Source: Prevotella dentasini JCM 15908
GTDB lineage: Bacteria > Bacteroidota > Bacteroidia > Bacteroidales > Bacteroidaceae
Assembly: GCF_000614065.1 (NCBI RefSeq)
Contig: NZ_BAKG01000013.1
Span: forward strand, 1 to 64,000
Length of the DNA: 64,000 nt
Direction: 5' to 3'
Position 1 is the stretch's first letter. Every line of letters begins with the position of its first letter. The translations under genes and the position numbers were made by a program. This document shows positions 1 through 7,541 of the stretch, in pieces. The notes below the pieces were generated by a model. The model worked only from the letters and a program-made list of their open reading frames with translations. It did no database searches and was not told the origin of the DNA.

Positions 1-50
1 TATGTTTCTCCGAATCACCCCAAGGACAGCGGACCGCAGCCACGGGCTAT
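1..50. repeat. Partial dispersed REP-type unit at the window edge
   Basis: This stretch, from TATGTTTCTCCG to GCAGCCACGG, is nearly the same as 794-836 and resembles 6535-6583. It is the spacer part of a dispersed repeat whose other copies carry the small palindromes listed below. With the copy at 770-946 it brackets the RAYT gene. Confidence 0.6.
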
Positions 51-126
51 CTCCCTCACGAATCGTGCCCCAACAGGCCCGTAAACTATTCCTTATCTTA
101 ATTGGCATAAGATGAAAACGGAAAAA

Positions 127-158
127 TTTGGCTTTGTCGGTGAAATGTTTAATCTTTG
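127..158 (+). promoter_or_regulatory. Probable promoter of the RAYT gene
   Basis: TTTG (127-130), a 20-bp spacer, then AATCTTTG (151-158). This fits the Bacteroidetes sigma pattern TTTG-N20-TAnnTTTG with one mismatch, and lies about 70 bp before the start codon. Confidence 0.4.
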
Positions 159-230
159 CTACTATAAATCTTGCAGCAACCAAAAATCGCCCGGTGTTGA
201 ACAAATACATGCTTAAATAACCTAATCTCT

Positions 231-752
231 ATGAATGTAAACGAACAGCATCCTATGCCACAACGCAAGGCAATGCGGTTGGCGAATTATGACTACGCCA
301 CCCGTGGCTATTATTTCATAACACTCGTTATTTACAAGCGGCTGTGTTTGTTTGGGCATGTTTATGACGGATGTATGATGATGAGCGATGCTGCCAAGGT
401 CTTGGAGCAAAGTTATTATGAGCTGCCTCAGACTTTCAAGGATGTAGAATGTGGGGAGCATGTTTTCATGCCCAATCATTTTCATTGTATAATAGGTTTA
501 CAAATAGGTGGAAATAGTAATCTGTCAGACATCATGCAGTGGTGGAAGAGTCATACGACAAACCTTTATATCCGCGGTGTGAAGGAAAAAGGATGGCCGC
601 CATTCTCCCAACGCCTATGGCAGGGTCGTTTCTATGACCATATTATCCGCAATCAATATGATTTTGACAATATTCGCAATTATATTTACGAGAACCCCAT
701 ACGTTGGGGGCATGATTGTTATAATCCGGATGCTCCCAACGCACAAGTTTAA
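231..752 (+). CDS. REP-associated tyrosine transposase (RAYT, Y1/IS200-like)
   Basis: A 173-residue single-strand DNA endonuclease of the HUH/Y1 transposase superfamily. The sequence shows RGYYFITL near residue 25, the metal-binding HUH motif as MPNHFHCIIGL (His83 and His85), and the C-terminal LWQGRFYDHIIRNQ...YIYENPIRW helix. Tyr151 there is the likely nucleophile. RAYTs are known to act on short extragenic palindromes (REPs) rather than on classical IS ends. That fits the context: related palindromes and their spacer lie on both sides (1-50 and 770-946) and recur down to 6.8 kb. No terminal inverted repeats or target duplication were seen, so it looks like a domesticated single-copy RAYT. 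The start is the first ATG after a plausible promoter; the second in-frame ATG (255) is also possible. Confidence 0.88.
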   Translation: MNVNEQHPMPQRKAMRLANYDYATRGYYFITLVIYKRLCLFGHVYDGCMMMSDAAKVLEQSYYELPQTFKDVECGEHVFMPNHFHCIIGLQIGGNSNLSDIMQWWKSHTTNLYIRGVKEKGWPPFSQRLWQGRFYDHIIRNQYDFDNIRNYIYENPIRWGHDCYNPDAPNAQV

Positions 753-769
753 GATTCAGGAGTCAATTA

Positions 770-946
770 CGGGGCATGCCCCTGTAGATTGATATGTTTC
801 TCCGACTCGCCCCAAGGACAGCGAGCCGCAGCCACGGGGTGTGTCGTGTTGAGCCGCAGCCACGGTGTAGGGACAGACCGCGTGTCTGTCCGATAATCAA
901 ACAGCACACGCATGCGTAAGCGGACAGGCACAGGGCCTGTCCCTAC
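770..946. repeat. REP/BIME-like palindrome cluster downstream of RAYT
   Basis: The block holds GGGGCATGCCCC (771-782), a spacer like that at 1-50, the palindrome GGACAGAC-CGCGT-GTCTGTCC (871-891) and the related GGACAGGC-ACAGG-GCCTGTCC (922-942). The outer sequences GTAGGGACAG and CTGTCCCTAC are also mutually inverted, so the pair makes a larger bipartite structure like a BIME. Confidence 0.8.
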
Positions 947-1153
947 GGATTTTTATGTCGGGGAAAGGCATTTTCTCCTATCAAACTCTACAAAAAGACA
1001 TTGCCATAACGAATAGATCTGCCGTGCCCGATGCGCAGAAAATGCTGTTTATCTCCTTCGGAAAGACTAAAATATCCCCAAAGCTGTAAATGTTAAAAGG
1101 CCTAAAAATATCACTAATAAAACTCTGTGATTCAGATTGTTGCGATGTATTGA
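947..1153. other. Intergenic, nothing recognised
   Basis: No open frame with coding character, no hairpin with a T-run and no repeat seen elsewhere in the window was found here. It separates the REP cluster from the direct-repeat promoter of the next small gene. Confidence 0.5.
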
Positions 1154-1253
1154 TGTCCGATATTGATAGATTGGGAAAATGAAGAATGTCCGATTTCGCT
1201 ATTTTTTTGTCCGATTTCGCTATGTACTTTCGCGAATCTTGCCCTTATCTTTG
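1154..1253 (+). promoter_or_regulatory. Promoter with direct-repeat operators
   Basis: TGTCCGATTTCGCTAT occurs twice, at 1187-1202 and 1208-1223, exactly 21 bp apart, with a looser copy (TGTCCGATATTGATA) at 1154-1168. A perfect -7 element TATCTTTG is at 1246-1253, but no TTTG stands at -33. Two direct repeats two helical turns apart just upstream of a promoter lacking a -33 box is the layout known for LytTR-type activators. The identity of the regulator is inference. Confidence 0.55.
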
Positions 1254-1286
1254 CAGCAGAATTAAGACATAAATTTCCACGGTAAG

Positions 1287-1523
1287 ATGAAACAGCAATC
1301 AGACGGAAAGCAGAACCTACGGCAAAAGCAGAACATGCAGTTCTTGGAAGACCGTACCGACCTGCTTGATACCATCCGCGAAATGATTGACTGCGAACTC
1401 GACCGAAGAGAACAGGCAAAGAAACACGGTATTCACCCCGAGAATCCGCCGCCCATCCCACCGCCTCGTTGGTGTTCACTCTGGCAGCGCATCATGAACA
1501 TCTTCACCGTCTGCCTGTTATAA
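1287..1523 (+). CDS. Small hypothetical protein (78 aa)
   Basis: I do not recognise a family. The N-terminal half is rich in Gln, Lys, Arg, Asp and Glu and probably helical (about residues 18-47). A proline stretch PPPIPPP follows, then a hydrophobic, Trp-containing end (about residues 60-78) that could touch a membrane. Support for it being a gene is a good -7 box about 34 bp upstream, with direct-repeat operator-like sites, and an ATG at a sensible distance from it. It stands alone, and the downstream DNA returns to REP repeats. It could also be a leader or a decayed remnant. Confidence 0.45.
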   Translation: MKQQSDGKQNLRQKQNMQFLEDRTDLLDTIREMIDCELDRREQAKKHGIHPENPPPIPPPRWCSLWQRIMNIFTVCLL

Positions 1524-1581
1524 TTAATAAGGTAAATTAATATGAAACAAAATGCAGAACACAGCGGATAGGCAGAACGAC

Positions 1582-1620
1582 AGCCACGGTGTAGGGGCAG
1601 ACCTCGTGTCTGTCCGATAA
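1582..1620. repeat. REP-type palindrome copy
   Basis: The sequence CAGCCACGGTGTAGG is followed by GGGCAGAC-CTCGT-GTCTGTCC (1595-1615) and GATAA. It is the same unit as 856-896 with one arm base changed. Confidence 0.7.
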
Positions 1621-1678
1621 ACAGAAAACAGATAAACAGATAAACAGATAAACAGAAAACAGATAAACCGATAAACGA
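1617..1678. repeat. Short tandem repeat (AGATAAAC-type)
   Basis: About six imperfect copies of AGATAAACAG/AAAACAGATAAAC follow directly on the REP copy and run into an A-rich stretch. No coding content. It lies upstream of the leader of the first secreted-protein gene. Confidence 0.7.
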
Positions 1679-1767
1679 AGAAAGAAAACAAAAAAACAAA
1701 GGAGCACGGGGCGATGCAAACTCCACTTAACTCCAAAATAAAAAACAAACTATTATTTAACCCAAAC

Positions 1768-1826
1768 GCCCGAGCCTCCGCAAGGCGTTGCCCCGGAAGG
1801 GGATTCAGCAGGGAGGCATAAATACG
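1768..1826 (+). promoter_or_regulatory. Structured 5' leader, copy 1
   Basis: The element starts GCCCGAGCCTC and runs to GGGAGGC, just before the ATG. Predicted pairing is an outer stem GCCTC (1774-1778) with GAGGC (1813-1817), a small hairpin CGC-AAG-GCG (1779-1787), and a hairpin CCCC-GGAA-GGGG (1791-1802). The purine-rich GGGAGG would serve as the ribosome-binding site, so the outer stem could hide it. The paralogue has the same element at 3985-4043 with base changes that keep the pairing. Confidence 0.55.
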
Positions 1827-3593
1827 ATGAAACATAAGAACTTATTCAAGAACACGGCAGCGGCGATAGTCGCCCTGTTCATCGCAATGCTCGCACTGCC
1901 GCAGACTGCGCAGGCAGGCGGAACCGTAACCATCGACGGAGAGGAAAAAGCCGTCCTGTCGCATGAATATGATGGTGGTACAGGGGGCTTTATGCTTTCT
2001 TTATACCTCTCGGAAGACAAGAAAGAAAAAATCGAACTGGAACTCAACAAGGACTTCCATGTGGGCAAGGACATCGACCTGACGGAGAAAGAAAGCGAAC
2101 ACGACGGATACTATTGGGCCGTAGTCTATTATAAGGGCGGTTCTAAGGTTTTCAACTCTTTTGCCAAACCCGGCTCAAGCGCGGCTGTCTTTACCACGGG
2201 TACGTTACGCATGGACGGCGACCCGGCAGGCACCTTCACCGTCAGGCTATCCAACGGCAAGATAACCGATAATATAAACGACGGCAAGACACACACCATC
2301 AGCATCAACTACAGCAGTGGCGAAGCAGAAACATACGCCATCACGGTTTGCGAACAGCCTGTAACGTCTGCCAACTGCCACGACCTCAGCAGTATTGACG
2401 GTGTGGAGGGAAAAGTATTCTACAACCCCGACACCAAGACCCTCACCCTTGAGAATGCGGTAATCAACACGTCCGCGACCATAATTGAAGTGGATAAGGA
2501 TGACCCGACCGATGAGGTCTACACCATTGTCGTGAAAGGAAACAACGTCCTGCACTCCACCTACGGGCACGGACTGCGCTTCGCAGGAGTGAACCTGAAC
2601 ATCAAGGGCAGCGGCTCGCTCACCGTCAACTGCGACAGATTCATAGCCCTCTGCATCTACAAGGGCAATACGACCGTGTCTGGAGGCTGCTCCTTAACGA
2701 TGAAGGGCTGTCAGGGAGTTAACGGCTGGAAAGAGGCAGGCCTGACCATCGACGGCTCGCACTTCACGGCTGTCTCCACGGGGACTGAGGACTATGACCA
2801 CACCATGAGAAACCTGACATGGCTCGCCCTCAACAACTGCCAGATTACGCAGCCCGCAGGCGCAGCCTACGACCCATCGCTCATGGGCGTGGCACTTGAC
2901 GGAACGCTGCTGAAGGGCGAGGTGGTGATAGAGCCGACACCGTCGGGCGGCACTCTTCTCTATGAAGGCTTCGAGCAGGAAGGCATGCCAGCGGGATGGA
3001 AAACCATCGACAGCGACGGCGACGGATACGACTGGACGTTCTATTTCAAGAACGAAGGAGAATATACGGTATCAGCACACTCGGGAGAGGGCATTGCCAC
3101 TTCGTACTCTTACGGCGATGGTAAGCCCCTTAACCCGGACAACTACCTCATTACGCCGCTCGTGAGCGGAGCGACCAAGGTGAGATTCTATGCCATGGCA
3201 CAGGATAAGGACTATCCTGCAGATCACTTCGCAGTATGCGCCTCGAAGACGGGCAGGGAAGTCTCCGACTTCGCCATCGTAGAGGAGTGGACCATGACGG
3301 CCGCCAAGCCTACGACGAGGACTGTTGGCCAGTGGTACGAATACAATGTTTACCTGCCTGCCGGCACCCGGTACGTAGCGTTCCGCCACTACAACTGCAC
3401 CGACCAGTTCCGTCTGAACATCGACGACGTTACGGTATTCGGCACCGCCGACGGCATCAGCACCGTAGCCACCGCCGTGCCTGCCAAGAAGCAGGGCATC
3501 TACAACCTGCAGGGCGTGCGCATGTCCGGCGACTTCAGCCGCCTGCCGGCCGGCATCTACATCGTAGACGGACGAAAGGTAGTGAAGAAGTAG
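1827..3593 (+). CDS. Secreted protein with cleaved-adhesin domain and C-terminal sorting-like tail
   Basis: Start 1827 gives a clean signal peptide (MKHKN, hydrophobic core, cleavage after AQA near residue 29); the in-frame ATG at 1788 would add 13 residues from inside the structured leader and is unlikely. About residues 170-260 match the module repeated three times in the next gene (VTSANCHDLSSIDGVEG, TKTLTLENA). Residues about 374-541 look like a gingipain/HagA cleaved-adhesin (K-type) domain, shown by FEQEGMPAGWKTIDSDGDG, NPDNYLITP, FRHYNCTDQFRLNIDDV. The end, GIYNLQGVRM...LPAGIYIVDGRKVVKK, is the tail common on Prevotella secreted proteins and resembles a type IX secretion signal. A role in surface adhesion or binding is inferred; there is no enzymatic motif. 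Confidence 0.85.
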   Translation: MKHKNLFKNTAAAIVALFIAMLALPQTAQAGGTVTIDGEEKAVLSHEYDGGTGGFMLSLYLSEDKKEKIELELNKDFHVGKDIDLTEKESEHDGYYWAVVYYKGGSKVFNSFAKPGSSAAVFTTGTLRMDGDPAGTFTVRLSNGKITDNINDGKTHTISINYSSGEAETYAITVCEQPVTSANCHDLSSIDGVEGKVFYNPDTKTLTLENAVINTSATIIEVDKDDPTDEVYTIVVKGNNVLHSTYGHGLRFAGVNLNIKGSGSLTVNCDRFIALCIYKGNTTVSGGCSLTMKGCQGVNGWKEAGLTIDGSHFTAVSTGTEDYDHTMRNLTWLALNNCQITQPAGAAYDPSLMGVALDGTLLKGEVVIEPTPSGGTLLYEGFEQEGMPAGWKTIDSDGDGYDWTFYFKNEGEYTVSAHSGEGIATSYSYGDGKPLNPDNYLITPLVSGATKVRFYAMAQDKDYPADHFAVCASKTGREVSDFAIVEEWTMTAAKPTTRTVGQWYEYNVYLPAGTRYVAFRHYNCTDQFRLNIDDVTVFGTADGISTVATAVPAKKQGIYNLQGVRMSGDFSRLPAGIYIVDGRKVVKK

Positions 3594-3642
3594 AATCCCT
3601 TCCCGGGCTGGCCTAAGTGCCAGTCAGAACATAAACGACATA

Positions 3643-3672
3643 CCGTCTCCTCCCCTCTCGGGAAGGAGGCGG
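3643..3672 (+). terminator. Hairpin after the first secreted protein
   Basis: CCGTCTCCTCCC pairs with GGGAAGGAGGCGG (3643-3672) with a small loop. No strong T-run follows directly, so termination is plausible but not certain. Confidence 0.5.
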
Positions 3673-3736
3673 TAGTGTGTAATACATCCTTTTCTCCCTT
3701 GGCACGCAACGAATAATAAAAAAAAATTACCTGATA

Positions 3737-3768
3737 TTTGGTGTTGTCGGAAGAAAACATTATCTTTG
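3737..3768 (+). promoter_or_regulatory. Promoter of the tandem-module secreted protein
   Basis: TTTG (3737-3740), a 20-bp spacer, then TATCTTTG (3761-3768), a perfect Bacteroidetes promoter. It implies a leader of about 270 nt before the start at 4044, containing a degenerate REP copy and the structured element. Confidence 0.7.
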
Positions 3769-3920
3769 CGAACAAGAGTGCCAATTGCAGTCAAAGCAGC
3801 TGCTGGCAGGGTCGTGGCGGTGGCCGTCATCTTCTACCGCTCCCTGTTGATGCGGGTACTCACTTCGGCTTGCTCCGATATTCTGATACACATAGGCACA
3901 TTCCTAACCGACAATCACCC

Positions 3921-3945
3921 TGTAGGGACAGACTGCCACGTCTGT
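3921..3945. repeat. Degenerate REP-type copy in the 5' leader
   Basis: TGTAGGGACAGACTGCCACGTCTGT resembles the left half of the REP unit. The arms ACAGAC and GTCTGT remain, the middle differs. It would be transcribed as part of the leader of the following gene. Confidence 0.5.
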
Positions 3946-3984
3946 AGCCGCAGGAAAAATTAATCATAATCATTAAACTCTAAT

Positions 3985-4043
3985 GCCCGAGCCTCTATAA
4001 GGTATTGCCCCAAAAAGGGATTTAGCAGGGAGGCGTCAATACG
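3985..4043 (+). promoter_or_regulatory. Structured 5' leader, copy 2
   Basis: This is the ungapped counterpart of 1768-1826. The outer stem GCCTC (3991-3995) / GAGGC (4030-4034) is conserved. The small hairpin is TAT-AAG-GTA where copy 1 has CGC-AAG-GCG, so all three pairs changed while pairing was kept. CCCC-AAAAA-GGG replaces CCCC-GGAA-GGGG. The ATG stands ten bases beyond GGGAGGC, one more than in copy 1. Confidence 0.55.
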
Positions 4044-6293
4044 ATGAAACAACAAAGTCCATTCAAGAACTTGCCTGCGGCGATAGTCGCGCTGTTCGTC
4101 GCAATGTTTGCACTGTCCACCACAGCGCAGGCGCAGGAACGGTACGACCTTATGGTTGCAGGTGTATGGGTAACATCTGACAACTGCGACGACCTCACCG
4201 TCGTTGATGGGGTAGAGGGTGTCGCGCAGTACGACCCCGAAACCAAGACCCTCACCCTCGAAAACGCTACAATCCGTAACTCGGCAGAGGAAAACGGCTA
4301 TGCCTCGGGTGTGGCTTTTACGAATACCATGGACGGACTGACCGTCAACCTCGTGGGCAACAATACCATTATTTCAGAAAATAGCATGGGTATGTTCAAT
4401 TTCCGGGAAAAGCAGCTCATCCTTACGGGCGGCGGCTCGCTCAAGGTGAGCGGTGCGGAAACAGCGACGAACGACCTCTTCAGCTGTGGTATATTGAACA
4501 GGGGCAGCATGGTAGTGAAAGGCTGCACCGTTGAGGCAACAGGCGGAATCAGCGGCATTAACCACGGCAACTGGGAGTTCGACAGCTGCACCGTGCGCGT
4601 CAAGGGCGGCGGCTCTGCGAACGATGAATATGCAGGCAGCATGGGCTGGCTTCATTCTCAGCCTACTTTCAAGAATTGTATTCTTACCGCTCCAGCGGAA
4701 GGAGTATGGAGAGATTTTACAGGGGATGATGGAATCTACTACGCTCTCTTCGGCTCTGACGGCAAGGTGTTTACCGACTGGATAACCATCGCACCAATTA
4801 CAGAGGTTGAAAACTACGGCTTTTATGTTGCAGGCGTGCAGGTAACGTCGGAGAACTGCAATAGCCTGACGGACATCCCCGGTGTAGAGGGAACCGTGAA
4901 GTATGACCATAGCAGCAAGACTCTCACCCTCGAAAACGCTACAATCCGCAATTCGGCAGAGGAAAACGGCTATGCCTCTGGTGTGGCTTTCACCAATACC
5001 TTGGACGGCCTGACCGTCAACCTCGTGGGCAACAATACATTTATTTCCGAAAAGAGCATGGGTATGTTTAATTTCCGGGAAAAGCAGCTCACTCTTACGG
5101 GCGGCGGCTCGCTCAAGGTGAGCGGTGCGGAAACGGCTGCGAATGAGCTTTTCAGCTGTGGTATACTGAACAGGGGCAGCATGGTAGTGAAAGGCTGCAC
5201 CGTTGAGGCAACGGGCGGAATCAGCGGCATTAACCACGGTAACTGGGAGTTCGACGGCTGTACCGTGCGCGTCAAGGGCGGCGGCTCTGCGAACGATGAA
5301 TACGCAGGCAGCATGGGCTGGCTTCATTCTCAGCCTACTTTCAAGGATTGTGGTCTCATCTCTCCAAAAGAAGGAGTATGGAAAGACTTTACAGGAGACG
5401 ACGGAAACTACTACTCTCTCTTCGGCTCCGACGGCAAGGTGTTTGCCGACTGGATAACCATCGCGCCAATTCCAGAGGTTGAAAACTACGGCTTCAGTGT
5501 TGCAGGCGTGCAGGTAACGTCGGAGAACTTCAATAGCCTGACTGACATTCCCGGCGTAGAGGGAACTGTGAAGTATGACCATGACAGCAAGACCCTCACC
5601 CTCGAAAACGCTACAATCCGCAATACGGCAGAGGAAGACGGCAATGCCTCGGGTACGGCCCTTTTCAGCACCTTGGACGGTTTCGTTGTCAACCTTGTGG
5701 GCAGCAGCACCATTATCTCCGACAAGGGCATGGGATTATGCAATGCCGATTCTGCTCATCTTACCCTTATGGGTAGCGGAACTCTCAAGGTGAACGGTTC
5801 GGCAGCAGCGGATGGTCTCCATAGTTGCGGCATACAGAACAATGGCTACCTCACCGTGAAGGACTGCGTCGTTGAGGTGGCAGCAGGAGTCAACGGCATT
5901 TGCAAGGGTGTTTGGACATTCGACAACTGTATCGTGCGCGTCAAAGGCGGAGGTTCTCAGAGCAGCGAGTATGCAGGCAGCATCAGCAGCCTTTGGGATA
6001 AGCCTACCTTCAATGGTTGCTCCATCATTGCCCCGGAAGGTACATACCTGAAGGATTTCATGTTAGATGGTGGTAAGGAACCTTGCTACTCCCTCTTCGG
6101 TTCGGACGGCAAGGTAGTAACGAGCAAGGTGGTAATTTCCACTGAAGTCTCTGGCATCAACACCGTACCTGTTGGCGTGTCTGCCGGGGAGCAGGGTATC
6201 TACAATATGCATGGTATGCGTATGAACGGCAACTTCGACCAATTGCCTGCCGGCATCTACATCGTTGACGGCAAGAAGGTGGTGAAGAAGTAA
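4044..6293 (+). CDS. Secreted protein with three tandem 224-residue modules
   Basis: A 749-residue protein. The signal peptide ends AQA near residue 30. Three modules of exactly 224 residues follow (from residue 34), each with AGVxVTSxNxxxLTDxxGVEG, KTLTLENATIRN, a Gly-rich TGGGSLKVSG strand pattern, NRGSMVVKGCTVEA and FGSDGKV. The alternating short strands suggest a beta-helix or stacked-strand fold. The end, GIYNMHGMRM...LPAGIYIVDGKKVVKK, is the same sorting-like tail as in the upstream paralogue. The paralogue carries one such module plus a cleaved-adhesin domain. Modules 1 and 2 are nearly identical in DNA; module 3 is more diverged. Function is unknown; surface display or adhesion is inferred. 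Confidence 0.85.
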   Translation: MKQQSPFKNLPAAIVALFVAMFALSTTAQAQERYDLMVAGVWVTSDNCDDLTVVDGVEGVAQYDPETKTLTLENATIRNSAEENGYASGVAFTNTMDGLTVNLVGNNTIISENSMGMFNFREKQLILTGGGSLKVSGAETATNDLFSCGILNRGSMVVKGCTVEATGGISGINHGNWEFDSCTVRVKGGGSANDEYAGSMGWLHSQPTFKNCILTAPAEGVWRDFTGDDGIYYALFGSDGKVFTDWITIAPITEVENYGFYVAGVQVTSENCNSLTDIPGVEGTVKYDHSSKTLTLENATIRNSAEENGYASGVAFTNTLDGLTVNLVGNNTFISEKSMGMFNFREKQLTLTGGGSLKVSGAETAANELFSCGILNRGSMVVKGCTVEATGGISGINHGNWEFDGCTVRVKGGGSANDEYAGSMGWLHSQPTFKDCGLISPKEGVWKDFTGDDGNYYSLFGSDGKVFADWITIAPIPEVENYGFSVAGVQVTSENFNSLTDIPGVEGTVKYDHDSKTLTLENATIRNTAEEDGNASGTALFSTLDGFVVNLVGSSTIISDKGMGLCNADSAHLTLMGSGTLKVNGSAAADGLHSCGIQNNGYLTVKDCVVEVAAGVNGICKGVWTFDNCIVRVKGGGSQSSEYAGSISSLWDKPTFNGCSIIAPEGTYLKDFMLDGGKEPCYSLFGSDGKVVTSKVVISTEVSGINTVPVGVSAGEQGIYNMHGMRMNGNFDQLPAGIYIVDGKKVVKK
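4143..6155 (+). repeat. Three in-frame tandem repeats, period 672 bp
   Basis: The marker GAAAACGCTACAATCCG recurs with exact steps of 672 bp (AAAACGCT at 4261, 4933, 5605). Unit boundaries are about 4143-4814, 4815-5486 and 5487-6155. The high identity between units 1 and 2 indicates a recent duplication or gene conversion. Confidence 0.9.
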
Positions 6294-6300
6294 CTATCTT

Positions 6301-6801
6301 CTTTCGGATAGGCACGGGTGTGTCCCTACATGCAATCGGTGTGTAGGGGCACACTTTGTGTCTGTCCAGTCTTCAAGGAAAGAAGAACGCGTATAGTGGA
6401 TGCGGTCAGGCAGAAAACAATACACGCACGCATCAGCGGATGCTGACAGGCAGAAAGCAGTAAACATACATTGTAACGAAAGCGGACTGGCACGTGGCAA
6501 TGCGGACAGGCATAGGGCCTGTCCCTACAGATTGATATGCCTCCCCCGATTCCATCCCCAAGAACAACGAGTCGCAGCCACGCAGTAGGGACAGACCGCG
6601 TGTCTGTCCGATAATCAGAAGACAGCATACGCATGCAGCAGCGGATGCTCCAAGGACAACGAGTCGCAGCCACGCTGTAGGGACAGACCGCGTGTCTGTC
6701 CGATAATCAGAAAACAGCACGTGCACGCAGCAGCGGAAGTGGATAAACAGAATATAGCAGTACGCACGCATCAGCAGATACGGACAGGCACGAGTGTGTC
6801 T
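6301..6801. repeat. Cluster of REP-type palindromes
   Basis: A 500-bp non-coding block holds at least five copies. They are a pair at 6305-6329 and 6346-6367 (degenerate), GGACAGGC-ATAGG-GCCTGTCC (6504-6524), GGACAGAC-CGCGT-GTCTGTCC (6589-6609 and 6681-6701), and a partial copy at 6781-6800. Spacers repeat CTACAGATTGATATG and GAGTCGCAGCCACG. It separates the secreted-protein gene from the tRNA operon. Confidence 0.8.
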
Positions 6802-6882
6802 TTGTAATGGCACTCGCTGTGCGAGAGCAAGGGATTCAACGCGCTTCTTTGTGAAAAAACTTTGCAAAAAATATACGAAAAG

Positions 6883-6914
6883 TTTGGTGGAATTAAAAAG
6901 ATATGCTATCTTTG
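6883..6914 (+). promoter_or_regulatory. Promoter of the tRNA cluster
   Basis: TTTG (6883-6886), a 20-bp spacer, TATCTTTG (6907-6914). A perfect match to the Bacteroidetes pattern, 63 bp before tRNA-Pro. Confidence 0.75.
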
Positions 6915-6977
6915 CACTCGCAATTCAGAAATGATGTTTCTCTGCTAAAGAGATAATAAAATTTGTATGAATGGTAG

Positions 6978-7050
6978 CGGGGTGTAGCGCAGCCCGGTAG
7001 CGCTCCTGGTTTGGGACCAGCGGCCGCAGGTTCGAATCCTGTCGCCCCGA
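6978..7050 (+). tRNA. tRNA-Pro (TGG)
   Basis: The acceptor CGGGGTG pairs with CGCCCCG, and the T-loop GGTTCGAATCC is intact. The anticodon loop TTTGGGA gives anticodon TGG (proline). CCA is not encoded, as is usual in this phylum. Confidence 0.95.
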
Positions 7051-7082
7051 CACACATCAAGAGAGATGTGTGGATGATAAAT

Positions 7083-7155
<73 letters not shown>

Positions 7156-7201
7156 CTTTGACATTCTGAAATAAGTACTCAGGGAGACGTGTCTCTTTTA
7201 T

Positions 7202-7283
7202 GCCCAGGTGGCGGAATTGGTAGACGCGCACGTTTCAGGTGCGTGTGTTTCACGACGTGCAGGTTCGAGTCCTGTTCTGGGCA
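7202..7283 (+). tRNA. tRNA-Leu (CAG)
   Basis: The acceptor GCCCAGG pairs with TCTGGGC. A long variable arm (GTGTTTCACGACGTG region) marks a class II tRNA. The stem CACGT/GCGTG with loop TTCAGGT gives anticodon CAG (leucine). Confidence 0.93.
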
Positions 7284-7318
7284 CTTTGCTTATTCAGAAT
7301 GTTAATATAAATAATGTC

Positions 7319-7402
7319 GGAGAGGTGGCGGAATTGGTAGACGCGCTACTTTGAGGGGGTAGTGAAAATTGTTTCGTGGGAGTTCGAGTCTCCTCCTCTT
7401 CA
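7319..7402 (+). tRNA. tRNA-Leu (GAG)
   Basis: The acceptor GGAGAGG pairs with CCTCTTC, with one G-T wobble. A long variable arm is present. The stem CTACT/GGTAG with loop TTGAGGG gives anticodon GAG (leucine). Confidence 0.92.
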
Positions 7403-7436
7403 CATTAGTTTGTAAGAAGTTTCTTACATTGTTGAT

Positions 7437-7509
<73 letters not shown>

Positions 7510-7541
7510 CTTTTTAAGAGAAACATACTAAAGCCAACAGA

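Noticed and set aside
1615..1835. Minus-strand frames opposite the AGATAAAC repeats (hydrophobic, Phe/Leu-rich)
   Set aside because: Artefacts of low-complexity DNA; no start signals and no family.
4374..5582. Long open frame (402 codons) on the minus strand inside the tandem-module gene
   Set aside because: It is the antisense of the 672-bp repeats; the plus-strand frame has signal peptide, modules and sorting tail, while this frame has no coherent fold or start signals.
6433..6867. 144-codon minus-strand frame in the REP cluster
   Set aside because: It is made of REP palindromes and spacers (repeated LIIGQTRGLS-type words) and has no coding signature.
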